46,032 bases of DNA, from IMG/VR virus record IMGVR_UViG_3300031382_000005, positions 1 through 46,032 of that record. The stretch is one strand, 5' to 3'. The notes beneath the pieces were generated by a model. The model made no database searches. It was not told the origin of the DNA and worked only from the letters and a program-made list of their open reading frames with translations. The position numbers and the translations under genes are program-made. Source of the stretch: a virus. Of the stretch, positions 25,414-32,822 are shown one piece after another. How positions within the stretch are numbered: the stretch's first letter is position 1; the number at the start of each line of letters is the position of its first letter.

Positions 25414-26103
25414 ATGGCTTACGAATATAACAGATTTCTACCAGAACGACCCAAAGTGAACAGTGAAGGAGAGACTCTATCTTACCGCACACATATCGAT
25501 GATCCACACTCAAGATACAGGTTATATGACCCAGATAACATGACCGCACAGGTGATACTCTATCATTGGTGCAGAAATGATTTCGTTAACTTCGTATCAA
25601 TCGCCGAATTAAGAGACATCTTATTCACAAACTTCCCATCTGTCAGTAAAAGTAACATGGGGAGGACTATTTTGCAAACGACTATCTACAACCCAAGAAG
25701 GTTGAAAGGTGTCACTAAAGACAACGATAAAGCAACAGCTTGTTATCTGTGGAGATTCAAAGAAGAGTTGCAGTATGGTCTAGAGTGGATGTTATCTATG
25801 TGGATATGGAGACTTGAAAACCAATGGAAAGATATTCACAAGAACACAAACGAACAACATGCTGAAATGACGCTTGATATTTTTGATGATTTAGCTGCGC
25901 TCAGTGTGCGAGATATGGAGAGTTTGTACGCCGGAGAGGTTATGAACGAACACGCATTTGAGAAAGTGGAGAATATTGACTGGATGGCTCTTTGGGTTAA
26001 ATACAAAATGACTAAAGAAGGCAGATTAGACCACTCGGTTCCGAAAACACGAAGAGATATTCGATCGTTTAGTTGCTCCTCGAAACAGGTCTTAAAGGGT
26101 TAG
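25414..26103 (+). CDS. Lone plus-strand protein of unknown function
   Basis: 229 residues from ATG 25414, supported by AAAGGAG-TATCC. Begins MAYEYNRFLPERPKVNSEG; aromatic-rich, with helical centre (FKEELQYGLEWMLSMWIWR) and a basic C-terminus. A segment FVSIAELRDILFTNFPSVS could be a winged-helix-like unit, but I do not recognise the family. It runs against all other genes and overlaps the end of a 35-residue minus-strand gene. Opposite orientation and position beside the control region make a regulatory role plausible. Confidence 0.7.
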   Translation: MAYEYNRFLPERPKVNSEGETLSYRTHIDDPHSRYRLYDPDNMTAQVILYHWCRNDFVNFVSIAELRDILFTNFPSVSKSNMGRTILQTTIYNPRRLKGVTKDNDKATACYLWRFKEELQYGLEWMLSMWIWRLENQWKDIHKNTNEQHAEMTLDIFDDLAALSVRDMESLYAGEVMNEHAFEKVENIDWMALWVKYKMTKEGRLDHSVPKTRRDIRSFSCSSKQVLKG

Positions 26104-26176
26104 ATCTTTCCTCGACAATGGAAACTCCATACTCTGCTATCTTAGCGTCATAGGCGCTAGGGTAGTATCCCAACAT
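26069..26176 (-). CDS. Small protein, 35 residues
   Basis: MLGYYPSAYDAKIAEYGVS then an Arg/Ser end. ATG 26176 has AAGG-TGATT and begins two bases past the stop of the 56-residue gene. Its last 35 bases overlap the plus-strand gene tail to tail. Confidence 0.45.
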   Translation of the reverse strand: MLGYYPSAYDAKIAEYGVSIVEERSNPLRPVSRSN

Positions 26177-26178
26177 AA

Positions 26179-26349
26179 TCACCTTGAGGAAAGAGAGTCC
26201 ATTACTCTACTCTCTTCCCCCATGAAATCTAGCTTCAAAGGTACGCCGTCTAGTTTGACATTGTACCGATCACCTTGATGATGTGATCCGTAAAGTTCCA
26301 AGATGCGATTCACACTCGAATCATCACATCTCTCTCTTAGAAGCATCAT
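26179..26349 (-). CDS. Small protein, 56 residues
   Basis: MMLLRERCDDSSVNRILELY then a beta-like DRYNVKLDGVPLKLDFMGEE. No strong ribosome-binding site; 17 bases after the preceding gene. The codon pattern and tight packing with neighbours support it. Confidence 0.5.
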   Translation of the reverse strand: MMLLRERCDDSSVNRILELYGSHHQGDRYNVKLDGVPLKLDFMGEESRVMDSLSSR

Positions 26350-26366
26350 GATTTCTGAACAATAAA

Positions 26367-26591
26367 TTACGCATCCAGCACCGCCTTCAACTTCACACGC
26401 AACATTTGATCTTTATGAAGGTTCTCCGCTTGGGTCATATACAACGGAGCCGGTTTGAAATCACCAGTTTTAGCTAATCGTCGTTCAGCTAGAAAAGCAG
26501 CCTGTTGTAGAATACGAGCCAGAGCAAGCGTTTTAGCCTGTGCATTGAGCAACGAAGCTTGCTTACGTGGAGGTAACACAATTTTGGCCAT
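26367..26591 (-). CDS. Small helical protein of unknown function
   Basis: 74 residues, basic, Ala/Leu/Lys/Gln-rich (LLNAQAKTLALARILQQAA). AAAGGTCCTAAG leader. Probably all-helical; may bind nucleic acid. No family recognised. Confidence 0.55.
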   Translation of the reverse strand: MAKIVLPPRKQASLLNAQAKTLALARILQQAAFLAERRLAKTGDFKPAPLYMTQAENLHKDQMLRVKLKAVLDA

Positions 26592-26636
26592 CTTAGGACC
26601 TTTCTGGTTAGGGTAGGGCGCAGTAAGCAGCGCGTC

Positions 26637-26862
26637 CTAAGAGCTGTCCCCGTTTAACTGGGCATTTATTTTGCGCACCATGCCAGTGCAAAGCATACGC
26701 AGATCCTCGAGCTCGCGCCGCAGCTTTTCACTTTTAACATCTAACTCATGAATGTGAATGATCGCTGCGTTGAAAAATGTCTTCAGGTTCTAATATCCCA
26801 GAGGAAACGAATTTATCGTCTCTTATTTAGGCCAAGGCCGCGCAGATTATATTTTTCTCCAT
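26637..26862 (-). pseudogene. Broken coiled-coil gene: in-frame TAA plus one-base insertion
   Basis: Starts at ATG 26862 with an AAAGGA leader and a TGATG overlap with its upstream neighbour, both signs of a real gene. It reads MEKNIICAALA, then TAA at 26827-26829, then stays open as IRDDKFVSSGILEPEDI. At the T5 run (26773-26777) one base too many shifts it; in the shifted frame it continues AAIIHIHELDVKSEKLRREL to TAG at 26637. Corrected, it is a 74-residue coiled-coil protein. Either a decaying gene, a sequencing error at the homopolymer, or recoding. Confidence 0.6.
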
Positions 26863-27089
26863 CAACTTTTCCTTTCGATAAACGCTAGTACGTTACCACG
26901 ACGAACTTTGCCGAGATATTGAAACTTCTTGCGAGAAGGCCAGTAATCTAGCTTTTTACCAGCGACGATACGAGACCAATGAAACTCTGTGTGTTTCTCC
27001 CAGCCTCCGTCATCATTCTCGATTGCATCGTTCAAGAACTTTGTACAATCAGCCTTGAACTTGCCTTTTGAGTATTCTTTGATCTCCAT
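26862..27089 (-). CDS. Small basic protein of unknown function
   Basis: 75 residues from ATG 27089 (TGATG overlap). MEIKEYSKGKFKADCTKFLN; Lys/Trp-rich. Sits in a row of coupled small genes. Confidence 0.6.
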   Translation of the reverse strand: MEIKEYSKGKFKADCTKFLNDAIENDDGGWEKHTEFHWSRIVAGKKLDYWPSRKKFQYLGKVRRGNVLAFIERKS

Positions 27090-27199
27090 CACTTTTCCTT
27101 TTCAAGTTTGATCAATGTCAAGAGTTTCTCGTCAGATAGGTAAATCACATCTGAACCTAAAACAATACGATGTGCATCTATCGGCGCTGAATCTAACAT
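27089..27199 (-). CDS. Small protein, 36 residues
   Basis: MLDSAPIDAHRIVLGSDVIY then a Lys/Glu-rich end. ATG 27199 overlaps the previous stop, and its TGA overlaps the next ATG, so it is embedded in a coupled chain. Confidence 0.5.
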   Translation of the reverse strand: MLDSAPIDAHRIVLGSDVIYLSDEKLLTLIKLEKEK

Positions 27200-27390
27200 A
27201 AGACTTTCACTACGACCGTAAACTGTTTTGCGTCGTAGAAACCAGCGTTAATCACGGTCCAAAATCCAACTGGAGTTTGTTTGCGATACTCACGGCAAAT
27301 ACCGCGAGCAACAACACTATGAATCAACTTTTCATGGAAGAGCACAGGATGCTTTCCACCCATTTCATCTTCAAGCATTACATATTTCAT
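27193..27390 (-). CDS. Small conserved-type phage protein
   Basis: 65 residues from ATG 27390 (GGAG-TGATC leader), MKYVMLEDEMGGKHPVLFHE ... VNAGFYDAK. The pattern of a short beta-rich protein with a central helix and a terminal 'AGF' strand is common among small phage hypothetical proteins. Function unknown. Confidence 0.55.
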   Translation of the reverse strand: MKYVMLEDEMGGKHPVLFHEKLIHSVVARGICREYRKQTPVGFWTVINAGFYDAKQFTVVVKVLC

Positions 27391-27392
27391 GA

Positions 27393-27758
27393 TCACTCCA
27401 CTTCATGAGGCATCCTATCTTCACCAGTTGAAACAATGTTCGTCCAAGAAGCGTAAGCCTGAACGTCACCCAGCAGGATTTTCGCACTACTCCATTCACC
27501 ATCACCATCTGACCCGAGGAACAAACCTGTTCCAACAAAAGCCATTCCGTTCAGCTTCCAGACAGGTCGTCCAGGTTTGAGAGCACCTTCTTCATCTACC
27601 AGCATGTTGTCACCGTTGGGCAGAATGAAACCGACCTGCACGATGCTAACCTCGTGGGCCAGCCATGTCATCGCATCGTAAACTGTTTGTATGTTACCTT
27701 TCTTAATGATAACATCTGTAACGGTCCGCATGTACGGATTAATTAATATACCTCGCAT
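27393..27758 (-). CDS. Protein of unknown function
   Basis: 121 residues from ATG 27758, chosen because GGAGG-ACACCC stands directly upstream; an in-frame start at 27791 lies within the previous gene. MRGILINPYMRTVTDVIIKK, then MTWLAHEVSIVQVGFILPNG. Beta-rich, with a GDGEW turn. The final TGA sits three bases before the next start. Confidence 0.6.
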   Translation of the reverse strand: MRGILINPYMRTVTDVIIKKGNIQTVYDAMTWLAHEVSIVQVGFILPNGDNMLVDEEGALKPGRPVWKLNGMAFVGTGLFLGSDGDGEWSSAKILLGDVQAYASWTNIVSTGEDRMPHEVE

Positions 27759-27949
27759 GGGTGTCCTCCATCTTTTGCACGTTGATCCCAAAGAAGAGCA
27801 TCTCTGGTATGGCGATCTGCATCAGCAGTATCCCCGTCTTGCCTAGCGAGACCTGCCATCTCCCAATGCTGGTTGGCTTTGTTTTGACATTTTTCAGCTT
27901 AGTACATGATTTGACGCCCTTGGGCTTGTGGATGATCAAACATTGTCAT
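27743..27949 (-). pseudogene. Small gene interrupted by one in-frame TAA
   Basis: ATG 27949 opens MTMFDHPQAQGRQIMY, then TAA at 27899-27901, then 51 codons in the same frame: AEKCQNKANQHWEMAGLARQ, followed by DGDTADADRH and WDQRAKDGGHPCEVY, ending TAA at 27743. The part after the stop is strongly protein-like and looks like small helical phage proteins. Another frame (27939 to 27739, 66 codons) overlaps it but has an unlikely composition. Could be a nonsense mutation, a downstream restart at ATG in HWEMAG, or stop readthrough. Confidence 0.55.
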
Positions 27950-27957
27950 TGTGATTT

Positions 27958-28275
27958 CTACAATTTTATATTTTCGCACATATAATCCCATGCGGCTGTC
28001 GCGGCCCGAGAAGCTGTAGCTACTGCTTGATCCGGAGTTACATCAGTGAGGAACAAACAGAAGTCACCGGAAGGAGAGTGCCATTGAGCAGCTTGACAAT
28101 GAATAACATTACCCACTCTCCAAACCACGAACCAGTTAGTCCCATCTATAAACATATCGGATGTGTAAAATGCTTGTCCATCAATAGCCCAAACAACGCG
28201 GTTGTTTTCAGCATCATACGCACCCAACAAATGAGAAGTTTCTTTGTATGAAGTCGGTAGCCTGTTAATATTCAT
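27958..28275 (-). CDS. Protein of unknown function
   Basis: 105 residues, MNINRLPTSYKETSHLLGAY, beta-rich (NRVVWAIDGQAFYTSDMFID) with a helical end (AVATASRAATAAWDYM). Behind promoter-family site 3; AAAAAGGTTACC leader. Confidence 0.6.
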   Translation of the reverse strand: MNINRLPTSYKETSHLLGAYDAENNRVVWAIDGQAFYTSDMFIDGTNWFVVWRVGNVIHCQAAQWHSPSGDFCLFLTDVTPDQAVATASRAATAAWDYMCENIKL

Positions 28276-28305
28276 GTCGGTAACCTTTTTGTTAACTATA
28301 CTCAG

Positions 28306-28334
28306 AGTATAGTGTAGCTGGTAGGGTGAGACAA
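28306..28334 (-). promoter_or_regulatory. Promoter-family site 3
   Basis: -35 TTGTCT, 17-base spacer, -10 TATACT. An 8-base perfect dyad (ACTATACT-CAG-AGTATAGT) covers the -10. Confidence 0.5.
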
Positions 28335-28337
28335 ACT

Positions 28338-28592
28338 CTATTTATCCCTTCTTGGGTTGCGAAATCTATCCATGATTTCTTTTTCGTTTTGATTTTTCAA
28401 TCGTTTAATTTCCAATTGAATATCTAGTTGATCATCAATCAGTTGGTGGATTTCAGTGCGAAGCTCTTCTTGTTTCTTGATATCTTCAGATTCAACCGCT
28501 ACCTCGAACCCAATGATGGCTAGTTTCGCACGATTTGATATCAATTCAATTAACTTCATTTTCTCGTAGAGAGCTTCTAAATGCGGCACCAT
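28338..28592 (-). CDS. Coiled-coil protein of unknown function
   Basis: 84 residues, almost wholly helical and charged (LYEKMKLIELISNRAKLAII, then IEIKRLKNQNEKEIMDRF-like text). AAGGAAATAAC leader. Its stop lies three bases before the -35 of site 3. Confidence 0.6.
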   Translation of the reverse strand: MVPHLEALYEKMKLIELISNRAKLAIIGFEVAVESEDIKKQEELRTEIHQLIDDQLDIQLEIKRLKNQNEKEIMDRFRNPRRDK

Positions 28593-28604
28593 GTTATTTC
28601 CTTA

Positions 28605-28732
28605 TGGTAGCTATTGTTAAAATTGGCAGGGGGGACGCAAAAACGCCCCGCCAGACTGTCACCTTGCCGCTGCCGTAGGCTACCACACCCGCCAGCAGCA
28701 AGGGACGTCCCAGACCGCTAGTATGCGGTCTG
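28605..28732. other. GC-rich island with hairpin
   Basis: Between two small genes, with G/C runs unlike its surroundings (AGGGGGGACG, CGCCCCGCC, GGACGTCC). CAGACCGC (28711-28718) and GCGGTCTG (28725-28732) form a perfect eight-base stem over the stop of the 60-residue gene. No T-run follows. Confidence 0.5.
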
Positions 28733-28900
28733 TACTAGCCGTTTCCTGTACCCCGTAGGGCATGGTCGCGGCTGTTCTTTAGGCGATAACGTAAAACAAT
28801 CTACTGTTTTCCAGATCACTGTTTCACCGTTTCGCAAATACTTCCTCTGTACTTCTCCAGAGGTGAGCAGTCTAACAGTTTTGGTGCGGTTAAAAATCAA
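28718..28900 (-). CDS. Small protein of unknown function
   Basis: 60 residues from TTG 28900, which overlaps the previous TGA (TTGA). Reads IFNRTKTVRLLTSGEVQRKY then NGETVIWKTVDCF. The frame stays open past its TAG for nearly 40 GC-rich codons. Uncertain start. Confidence 0.45.
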   Translation of the reverse strand: MIFNRTKTVRLLTSGEVQRKYLRNGETVIWKTVDCFTLSPKEQPRPCPTGYRKRLVQTAY

Positions 28901-29139
28901 ATCATCGCCACCAAATCAAGGCAAGAGCGAACAGTGCTCGTACCGCACTCACTGCACCAGTTAGCGCGAGCATCTGGCTCACACTCTTGGGTTCCTTTAC
29001 AAGATACGCAAATCCCAGGAACAACACTGTCGTGAATGTTTTCTTCTATCATCTCAAGTGGATCGTCGTGCCCTTCAGATGAAGCTAGCTCTTGCAACAG
29101 ATTGTAATCTGTCTCTGGTATTCCAAATTCGTTTGACAT
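28897..29139 (-). CDS. Small zinc-ribbon-like protein
   Basis: 80 residues from ATG 29139 (AAGGAG-ACTACA leader). MSNEFGIPETDYNLLQELAS, then four cysteines as CVSC and CSEC (ICVSCKGTQECEPDARAN...WCSECG), a probable zinc-binding ribbon. Function unknown. Confidence 0.65.
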   Translation of the reverse strand: MSNEFGIPETDYNLLQELASSEGHDDPLEMIEENIHDSVVPGICVSCKGTQECEPDARANWCSECGTSTVRSCLDLVAMI

Positions 29140-29166
29140 TGTAGTCTCCTTGTTTAACCTGTAACC

Positions 29167-29195
29167 ACTATGCTTTAAAGACACAGCTATGACCA
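29167..29195 (-). promoter_or_regulatory. Promoter-family site 4
   Basis: -35 TGGTCA, 17-base spacer, -10 CATAGT; starts four bases past the stop of the 132-residue gene. Confidence 0.45.
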
Positions 29196-29198
29196 ACT

Positions 29199-29597
29199 TT
29201 ATTTGTCGGGTTCAGGATTATGTGACCAATGAAGAAGACCTTGGCGCTGACGTAATCTTTTAGTCATATCACCGTTGCCGTTTTTCAGCACCTGAGCGCC
29301 GTGACGAGCTCCGAACGAAGACCATCGTCCTATTTGCCAGTGATCGTAAGATTCAACTCTTCTACCTTTAGAATACCTCATGTACCATTGAAACCAACCA
29401 AGAGGATCACGTTCATCAATCCAACCACGTGATTGCCATTCAGCACGGGAAGATCCTACTTTAGGAGCGTAAAAATTCTCAGGGGCAGCAACGACACCTA
29501 TCGTGTCTTCTGGGCTTTCGTTAAAATATCCGCCATCGAAGACGCCTATTTCTAACATTTGCCGAGGTGTGAAAAATGGAGTAAAGGGAGCAGTCAT
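29199..29597 (-). CDS. Conserved phage protein with W-rich motif
   Basis: 132 residues. TPFFTPRQMLEIGVFDGGYF at the start and SRAEWQSRGWIDERDP followed by GWFQWYMRYSKGRR form a motif I know from conserved uncharacterised proteins of phages and other genomes. C-terminus basic. Function unknown. Confidence 0.65.
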   Translation of the reverse strand: MTAPFTPFFTPRQMLEIGVFDGGYFNESPEDTIGVVAAPENFYAPKVGSSRAEWQSRGWIDERDPLGWFQWYMRYSKGRRVESYDHWQIGRWSSFGARHGAQVLKNGNGDMTKRLRQRQGLLHWSHNPEPDK

Positions 29598-29627
29598 AAT
29601 GGTAGCCTTTTTTGTTTAACTAAGATT

Positions 29628-29656
29628 AGCATACAACTTAGACACAGTTACGACTA
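29628..29656 (-). promoter_or_regulatory. Promoter-family site 5
   Basis: -35 TAGTCG, 17-base spacer, -10 TATGCT, in front of the 132-residue gene with an AAAAAAGGCTACC leader. Confidence 0.45.
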
Positions 29657-29663
29657 ACTTTAT

Positions 29664-29957
29664 TTATCCTGTAGCTTCCCAGTCTTCGTACTCAAACATC
29701 TCTTCGATGTGATTTTCTAAAATGATAATTGTTTCGAGACGATTGTATTTACCCAAGTCAGGGCGGAAAAGAACTCCTACTCTAAACTTAAGAGTTCCTT
29801 CCATGAGCTCTTGCTGGCCTTTCCATCCAGGAAGTTGATCACCCAAGGGAGGTCCATTGTAATGACCCACACAAGTAAACGGTTTCCTGAACTCTGTGGG
29901 ATATTGAACCCAGAACCCTACACGTAGTCCAGCTGATATATGCACATTGTTCACCAT
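29664..29957 (-). CDS. Protein of unknown function
   Basis: 97 residues, MVNNVHISAGLRVGFWVQYP, beta-rich, acidic C-terminus. No strong ribosome-binding site at ATG 29957. Own promoter site 6. Confidence 0.55.
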   Translation of the reverse strand: MVNNVHISAGLRVGFWVQYPTEFRKPFTCVGHYNGPPLGDQLPGWKGQQELMEGTLKFRVGVLFRPDLGKYNRLETIIILENHIEEMFEYEDWEATG

Positions 29958-29964
29958 GATTTAC

Positions 29965-29993
29965 AGCTATCACCTAAGACAGTAGGGTGACAA
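29965..29993 (-). promoter_or_regulatory. Promoter-family site 6
   Basis: -35 TTGTCA, 17-base spacer, weak -10 ATAGCT. Confidence 0.35.
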
Positions 29994-30002
29994 CTTCATT
30001 TT

Positions 30003-30290
30003 CTATAGATTTTGCTCTGAAGCCCATTCGTAGGCGCTGTTCATCACGTCTTGACCATTCTCAAAGAAAGTGGCAAATTCTGTTTCTGAAAGTGTGAGAG
30101 TGTAAGGAACATCAATAAGACGCACTTCGTGAATTTCAAACACCGCTGGATGTCCAGGTTCACCTGGATCGTTCAACGAAGGCATTATGTCAGGTGATGA
30201 CCGTTCAGTCATCACCAAGTCTACTTCACAGATAACTGATTTGATCTGCTCTGTAATCCAGAACTCTTTTAACTCAAACGTGATATTCAA
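30003..30290 (-). CDS. Protein of unknown function
   Basis: 95 residues from TTG 30290 (TTGA overlap; AAGGAG eight bases upstream). Reads NITFELKEFWITEQIKSVIC; strand-rich with an acidic end. No family recognised. Confidence 0.55.
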   Translation of the reverse strand: MNITFELKEFWITEQIKSVICEVDLVMTERSSPDIMPSLNDPGEPGHPAVFEIHEVRLIDVPYTLTLSETEFATFFENGQDVMNSAYEWASEQNL

Positions 30291-30625
30291 CGGTAATTCT
30301 CCTTCAAATAAGTAGTAATATCTTCAGCGGCTTGGTGCAGTTCTTTGGTTTTGTATTTCTTACCAGTGATTTCTCCAGCAGCATCAGCGAGAGCTCGCTT
30401 GGTCGTACCTCTAATAGTCATACCTGCGCTCGCGATCCTGCATTGTCCTCTCAGTTGAGCGATTTCGAAATGCTTGAATTCTTCGGGGCTTTCCAGCTGA
30501 ATTACTCTGCTTTCTGGGTAATCTTCTTGCAGCATTTCATACGCACTATCACGGCTTTCTGCTGTAACGGTTGCACCGAATTCGCTTCCGCATTCGTCGG
30601 TAAGCACTGCGTGAAATTTAGTCAT
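30287..30625 (-). CDS. Protein of unknown function
   Basis: 112 residues, MTKFHAVLTDECGSEFGATV, then a helical C-terminal half (TTKRALADAAGEITGKKYKT). Standard GGAGGCTACC leader behind promoter site 7. Confidence 0.6.
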   Translation of the reverse strand: MTKFHAVLTDECGSEFGATVTAESRDSAYEMLQEDYPESRVIQLESPEEFKHFEIAQLRGQCRIASAGMTIRGTTKRALADAAGEITGKKYKTKELHQAAEDITTYLKENYR

Positions 30626-30652
30626 GGTAGCCTCCTAATTTACTGTGCCCCT

Positions 30653-30682
30653 AGTGTAACCCAAGGACACAGCAAATGACAA
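30653..30682 (-). promoter_or_regulatory. Promoter-family site 7
   Basis: -35 TTGTCA, 18-base spacer, -10 TACACT. Confidence 0.45.
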
Positions 30683-30685
30683 GTA

Positions 30686-30901
30686 TTACTCCTGCGTAAA
30701 GCGGGCTATCTCGAAGAACTCACTACATGGGCGGGTCCATATTGTAGTAGACATAGGTCCTTCGTTTTTGTAAACAACGACAGGGATCATAGAGTGTTCT
30801 TCAATAGCGAACGCTAAGATCTCGTATCGTTCTTTGGTTTTCACGTGCCACCAGTAGCCGAACTTCGGCAAGTATTGTGAACTTGGATCACGAATTGTCA
30901 T
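30686..30901 (-). CDS. Small protein of unknown function
   Basis: 71 residues, MTIRDPSSQYLPKFGYWWHV, SH3-like strand pattern (RYEILAFAIEEHSMIPVVVY). Overlaps the upstream gene by 14 bases; AGAGG leader. Confidence 0.55.
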   Translation of the reverse strand: MTIRDPSSQYLPKFGYWWHVKTKERYEILAFAIEEHSMIPVVVYKNEGPMSTTIWTRPCSEFFEIARFTQE

Positions 30902-31157
30902 TTCTTAACCTCTTTGCTCTTTCTGTTATGAAGTCACAGTGTGGTTTCTCTTCATCGCATCCACAACTCGTGGATCTACATTCCATGAAACCTTGTCTGC
31001 ATCCTGGATAATCAGCGTTCTGTTGATCTATTTTGGCTTGTTTGATAAAAGGATCATCACGTTTACTAGCAGCCCAAAAGGCGGGATCCAGTTTAATAGG
31101 CAGGAAAACCAGAATACCGACGATCACCAACGGACCGTAAAATACGAACCATTCCAT
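30888..31157 (-). CDS. Small membrane protein with Cys-rich tail
   Basis: 89 residues from ATG 31157 (TGATG overlap). Residues 3-21 (EWFVFYGPLVIVGILVFLP) are one membrane span; the soluble tail has a cysteine cluster (CRQGFMECRSTSCGCDEEKP). Holin-like size, but the Cys-rich tail is unusual for a holin; no role assigned. Confidence 0.55.
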   Translation of the reverse strand: MEWFVFYGPLVIVGILVFLPIKLDPAFWAASKRDDPFIKQAKIDQQNADYPGCRQGFMECRSTSCGCDEEKPHCDFITERAKRLRNDNS

Positions 31158-32173
31158 CAAAACAATATTTCTACATCAGGAAGCTGTAAGAAAATACTTT
31201 TATCAATATCCTCTGTATCAGCTTCTTTCAGTACTTTCGTAAGCCTCTCGATCATAGACTCAGTTAATTTCACGTCTACAAACTTCTCTTGGGCATCCTC
31301 TTCAACACGACTTTCGTAAAACGATTTTATTCTTTTTGGTAGATGAGCACCAGAATGGAATCTGTAAGAGACACGAGCCACATAAGTTGAACCTTGACTA
31401 CCGTAGTCAACATCCCAAGGAAGATCAGCTTCATAGATGGATTCATCTTCAGAATCCATGATAATATCTAGTTTATCAGGGTCGGTAATAGACTGCAGAG
31501 CTTTCATGATATAGATTTGGTCTGAGTAAGAGAACTTAGAAGTCCTATCCTCTGTAAGTGTCACACCTCCAGTTAAATTGTATGTAAACATCGTCGGTTT
31601 ACAATCAGTGACCCGAAGCCCACGGAAGAAAATGTGATTTGCGGGTTGATTGAAGATTTGAACGTACCCATCTTCGTAGATCAAGTCCATGTCAGTAGGC
31701 ATAAATATGACCTGCTCGTTGTAAGCTGTCTCCATTTCTTCGCACTCGATGATGATCTTAGTAGTATTCTCTGATCCTATTAGAACCCTATCTTCTAATT
31801 GACTTGACCAGCCACCTTCATCACGTGTGTTGCTTTCCAACTCGCGGACAGCCATCCATGGCTCCCAATGCTTGCCGAGCTCTGTCGTGAAAGCCAGCTT
31901 CTCATACGACCAGCGTTTTAGCGGTGAGTTCCGATTTCGCATACGGATCATCCCGAATTCTTTGCCGCGGAAGTCTTCCGCTTTGACATAGAATTCATAT
32001 TCAACCTTACCCAAAAAGAGGCGAAAAGTGCCGCCCAAGCGAAGTGTCACTGCGATCGCATATTTGAGACCTGTACCAAAGAAACCAATCGGGTTCTCGC
32101 CGAGTTTTACATTGATACCAAAAGTGGTCGCCGCTTCTAACGGCATAAGTCCTTCGTTTTGAAAAACAATCAT
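31157..32173 (-). CDS. GHKL-like ATP-binding phage protein
   Basis: 338 residues. N-terminal ENEGLMPLEAATTFGINVK-type start with PIGFFGTGLKYAIAVTLRL, a Gly-rich motif, and then AVRELESNTRDEGG, resembling the N-box of histidine-kinase-like ATPases; this pair occurs in a conserved phage protein often labelled ATP-binding. The motif order (Gly-rich first) differs from Hsp90/kinase proteins, hinting at a permuted or divergent fold. GCGGAG leader. Role unknown. Confidence 0.55.
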   Translation of the reverse strand: MIVFQNEGLMPLEAATTFGINVKLGENPIGFFGTGLKYAIAVTLRLGGTFRLFLGKVEYEFYVKAEDFRGKEFGMIRMRNRNSPLKRWSYEKLAFTTELGKHWEPWMAVRELESNTRDEGGWSSQLEDRVLIGSENTTKIIIECEEMETAYNEQVIFMPTDMDLIYEDGYVQIFNQPANHIFFRGLRVTDCKPTMFTYNLTGGVTLTEDRTSKFSYSDQIYIMKALQSITDPDKLDIIMDSEDESIYEADLPWDVDYGSQGSTYVARVSYRFHSGAHLPKRIKSFYESRVEEDAQEKFVDVKLTESMIERLTKVLKEADTEDIDKSIFLQLPDVEILF

Positions 32174-32388
32174 GAAATAGGCTCCGCTGTGAAAAACCGA
32201 TCACCTTTGTTAGAAGGTCGAACAGAAAATGCGCTAAAACCCATTTCTTTACCAAGCTCTTGCCACGCATAGTTCGCCATCTCTTGTTGGCTAGGTGGTG
32301 AGCCACATTGCAGCATGATCATCGGTGCAGGTTTAATGTGATCAAGCAGTCTGTCTAGCTGCTCTTGAGTCATTTCGAACTCTTTCAT
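32170..32388 (-). CDS. Small protein of unknown function
   Basis: 72 residues, MKEFEMTQEQLDRLLDHIKP, helical. AAAGGAAAATAA leader; overlaps the next start by four bases (ATGA). Confidence 0.55.
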   Translation of the reverse strand: MKEFEMTQEQLDRLLDHIKPAPMIMLQCGSPPSQQEMANYAWQELGKEMGFSAFSVRPSNKGDRFFTAEPIS

Positions 32389-32562
32389 TTATTTTCCTTT
32401 ATTTACAATTATCACTATCGCAACTACGATAGCAGCGGGCCAGAAAAACAACAAGCAGAAGCCAAACAAGATCCAAAGCATAACTGTCGGGTCTTTAGCT
32501 TTCTTTTTGTTAGGATTTACTCTGACTCTGTTGTGAAGCTGTTCTCGTTGCTTAGGGGTCAT
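32389..32562 (-). CDS. Small single-span membrane protein
   Basis: 57 residues, not longer than many missed genes. Basic N-terminus (MTPKQREQLHNRVRVNPNKK) and one span LWILFGFCLLFFWPAAIVVA near the C-terminus, then VNKGK. Overlaps the upstream stop (ATGA) and ends directly before the next ATG. Could be a small holin/spanin-like or host-directed membrane peptide. Confidence 0.6.
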   Translation of the reverse strand: MTPKQREQLHNRVRVNPNKKKAKDPTVMLWILFGFCLLFFWPAAIVVAIVIIVNKGK

Positions 32563-32819
32563 ATCAGAATTCCCTCATAGCTGTGTTCTATGAAACCCTC
32601 AGCGAACAATGTAGAGTTAACTTCACCTGAAGTCTTAATTTCGTCGAACCATACGTTAAAGTTCATTATGCTGAAATGCTTAATGGGTATGATAGGTGTG
32701 AACTCTCGAGCACAAACTCTCATAACAAGATCTCCGCCGTTAGTCTTAAACACATCACCATAAAGCCATTCGTCATGACATATAAGGTGGACATGTGCTC
32801 CGGTTTTCAGACAAATCAT
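32559..32819 (-). CDS. Protein of unknown function
   Basis: 86 residues, MICLKTGAHVHLICHDEWLY, beta-rich. The GGAGGCTACC leader can pair with an upstream copy of its complement (32823-32866). Confidence 0.55.
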   Translation of the reverse strand: MICLKTGAHVHLICHDEWLYGDVFKTNGGDLVMRVCAREFTPIIPIKHFSIMNFNVWFDEIKTSGEVNSTLFAEGFIEHSYEGILI

Positions 32820-32822
32820 TTT

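Noticed and set aside
27739-27939. 66-codon minus-strand frame
   Set aside because: Overlaps the TAA-interrupted frame, whose composition is far more protein-like; no ribosome-binding site at its TTG start.
30888-32562. Holin/lysis module from the two small membrane proteins
   Set aside because: No endolysin is nearby or elsewhere in the window, so a lysis role cannot be supported.
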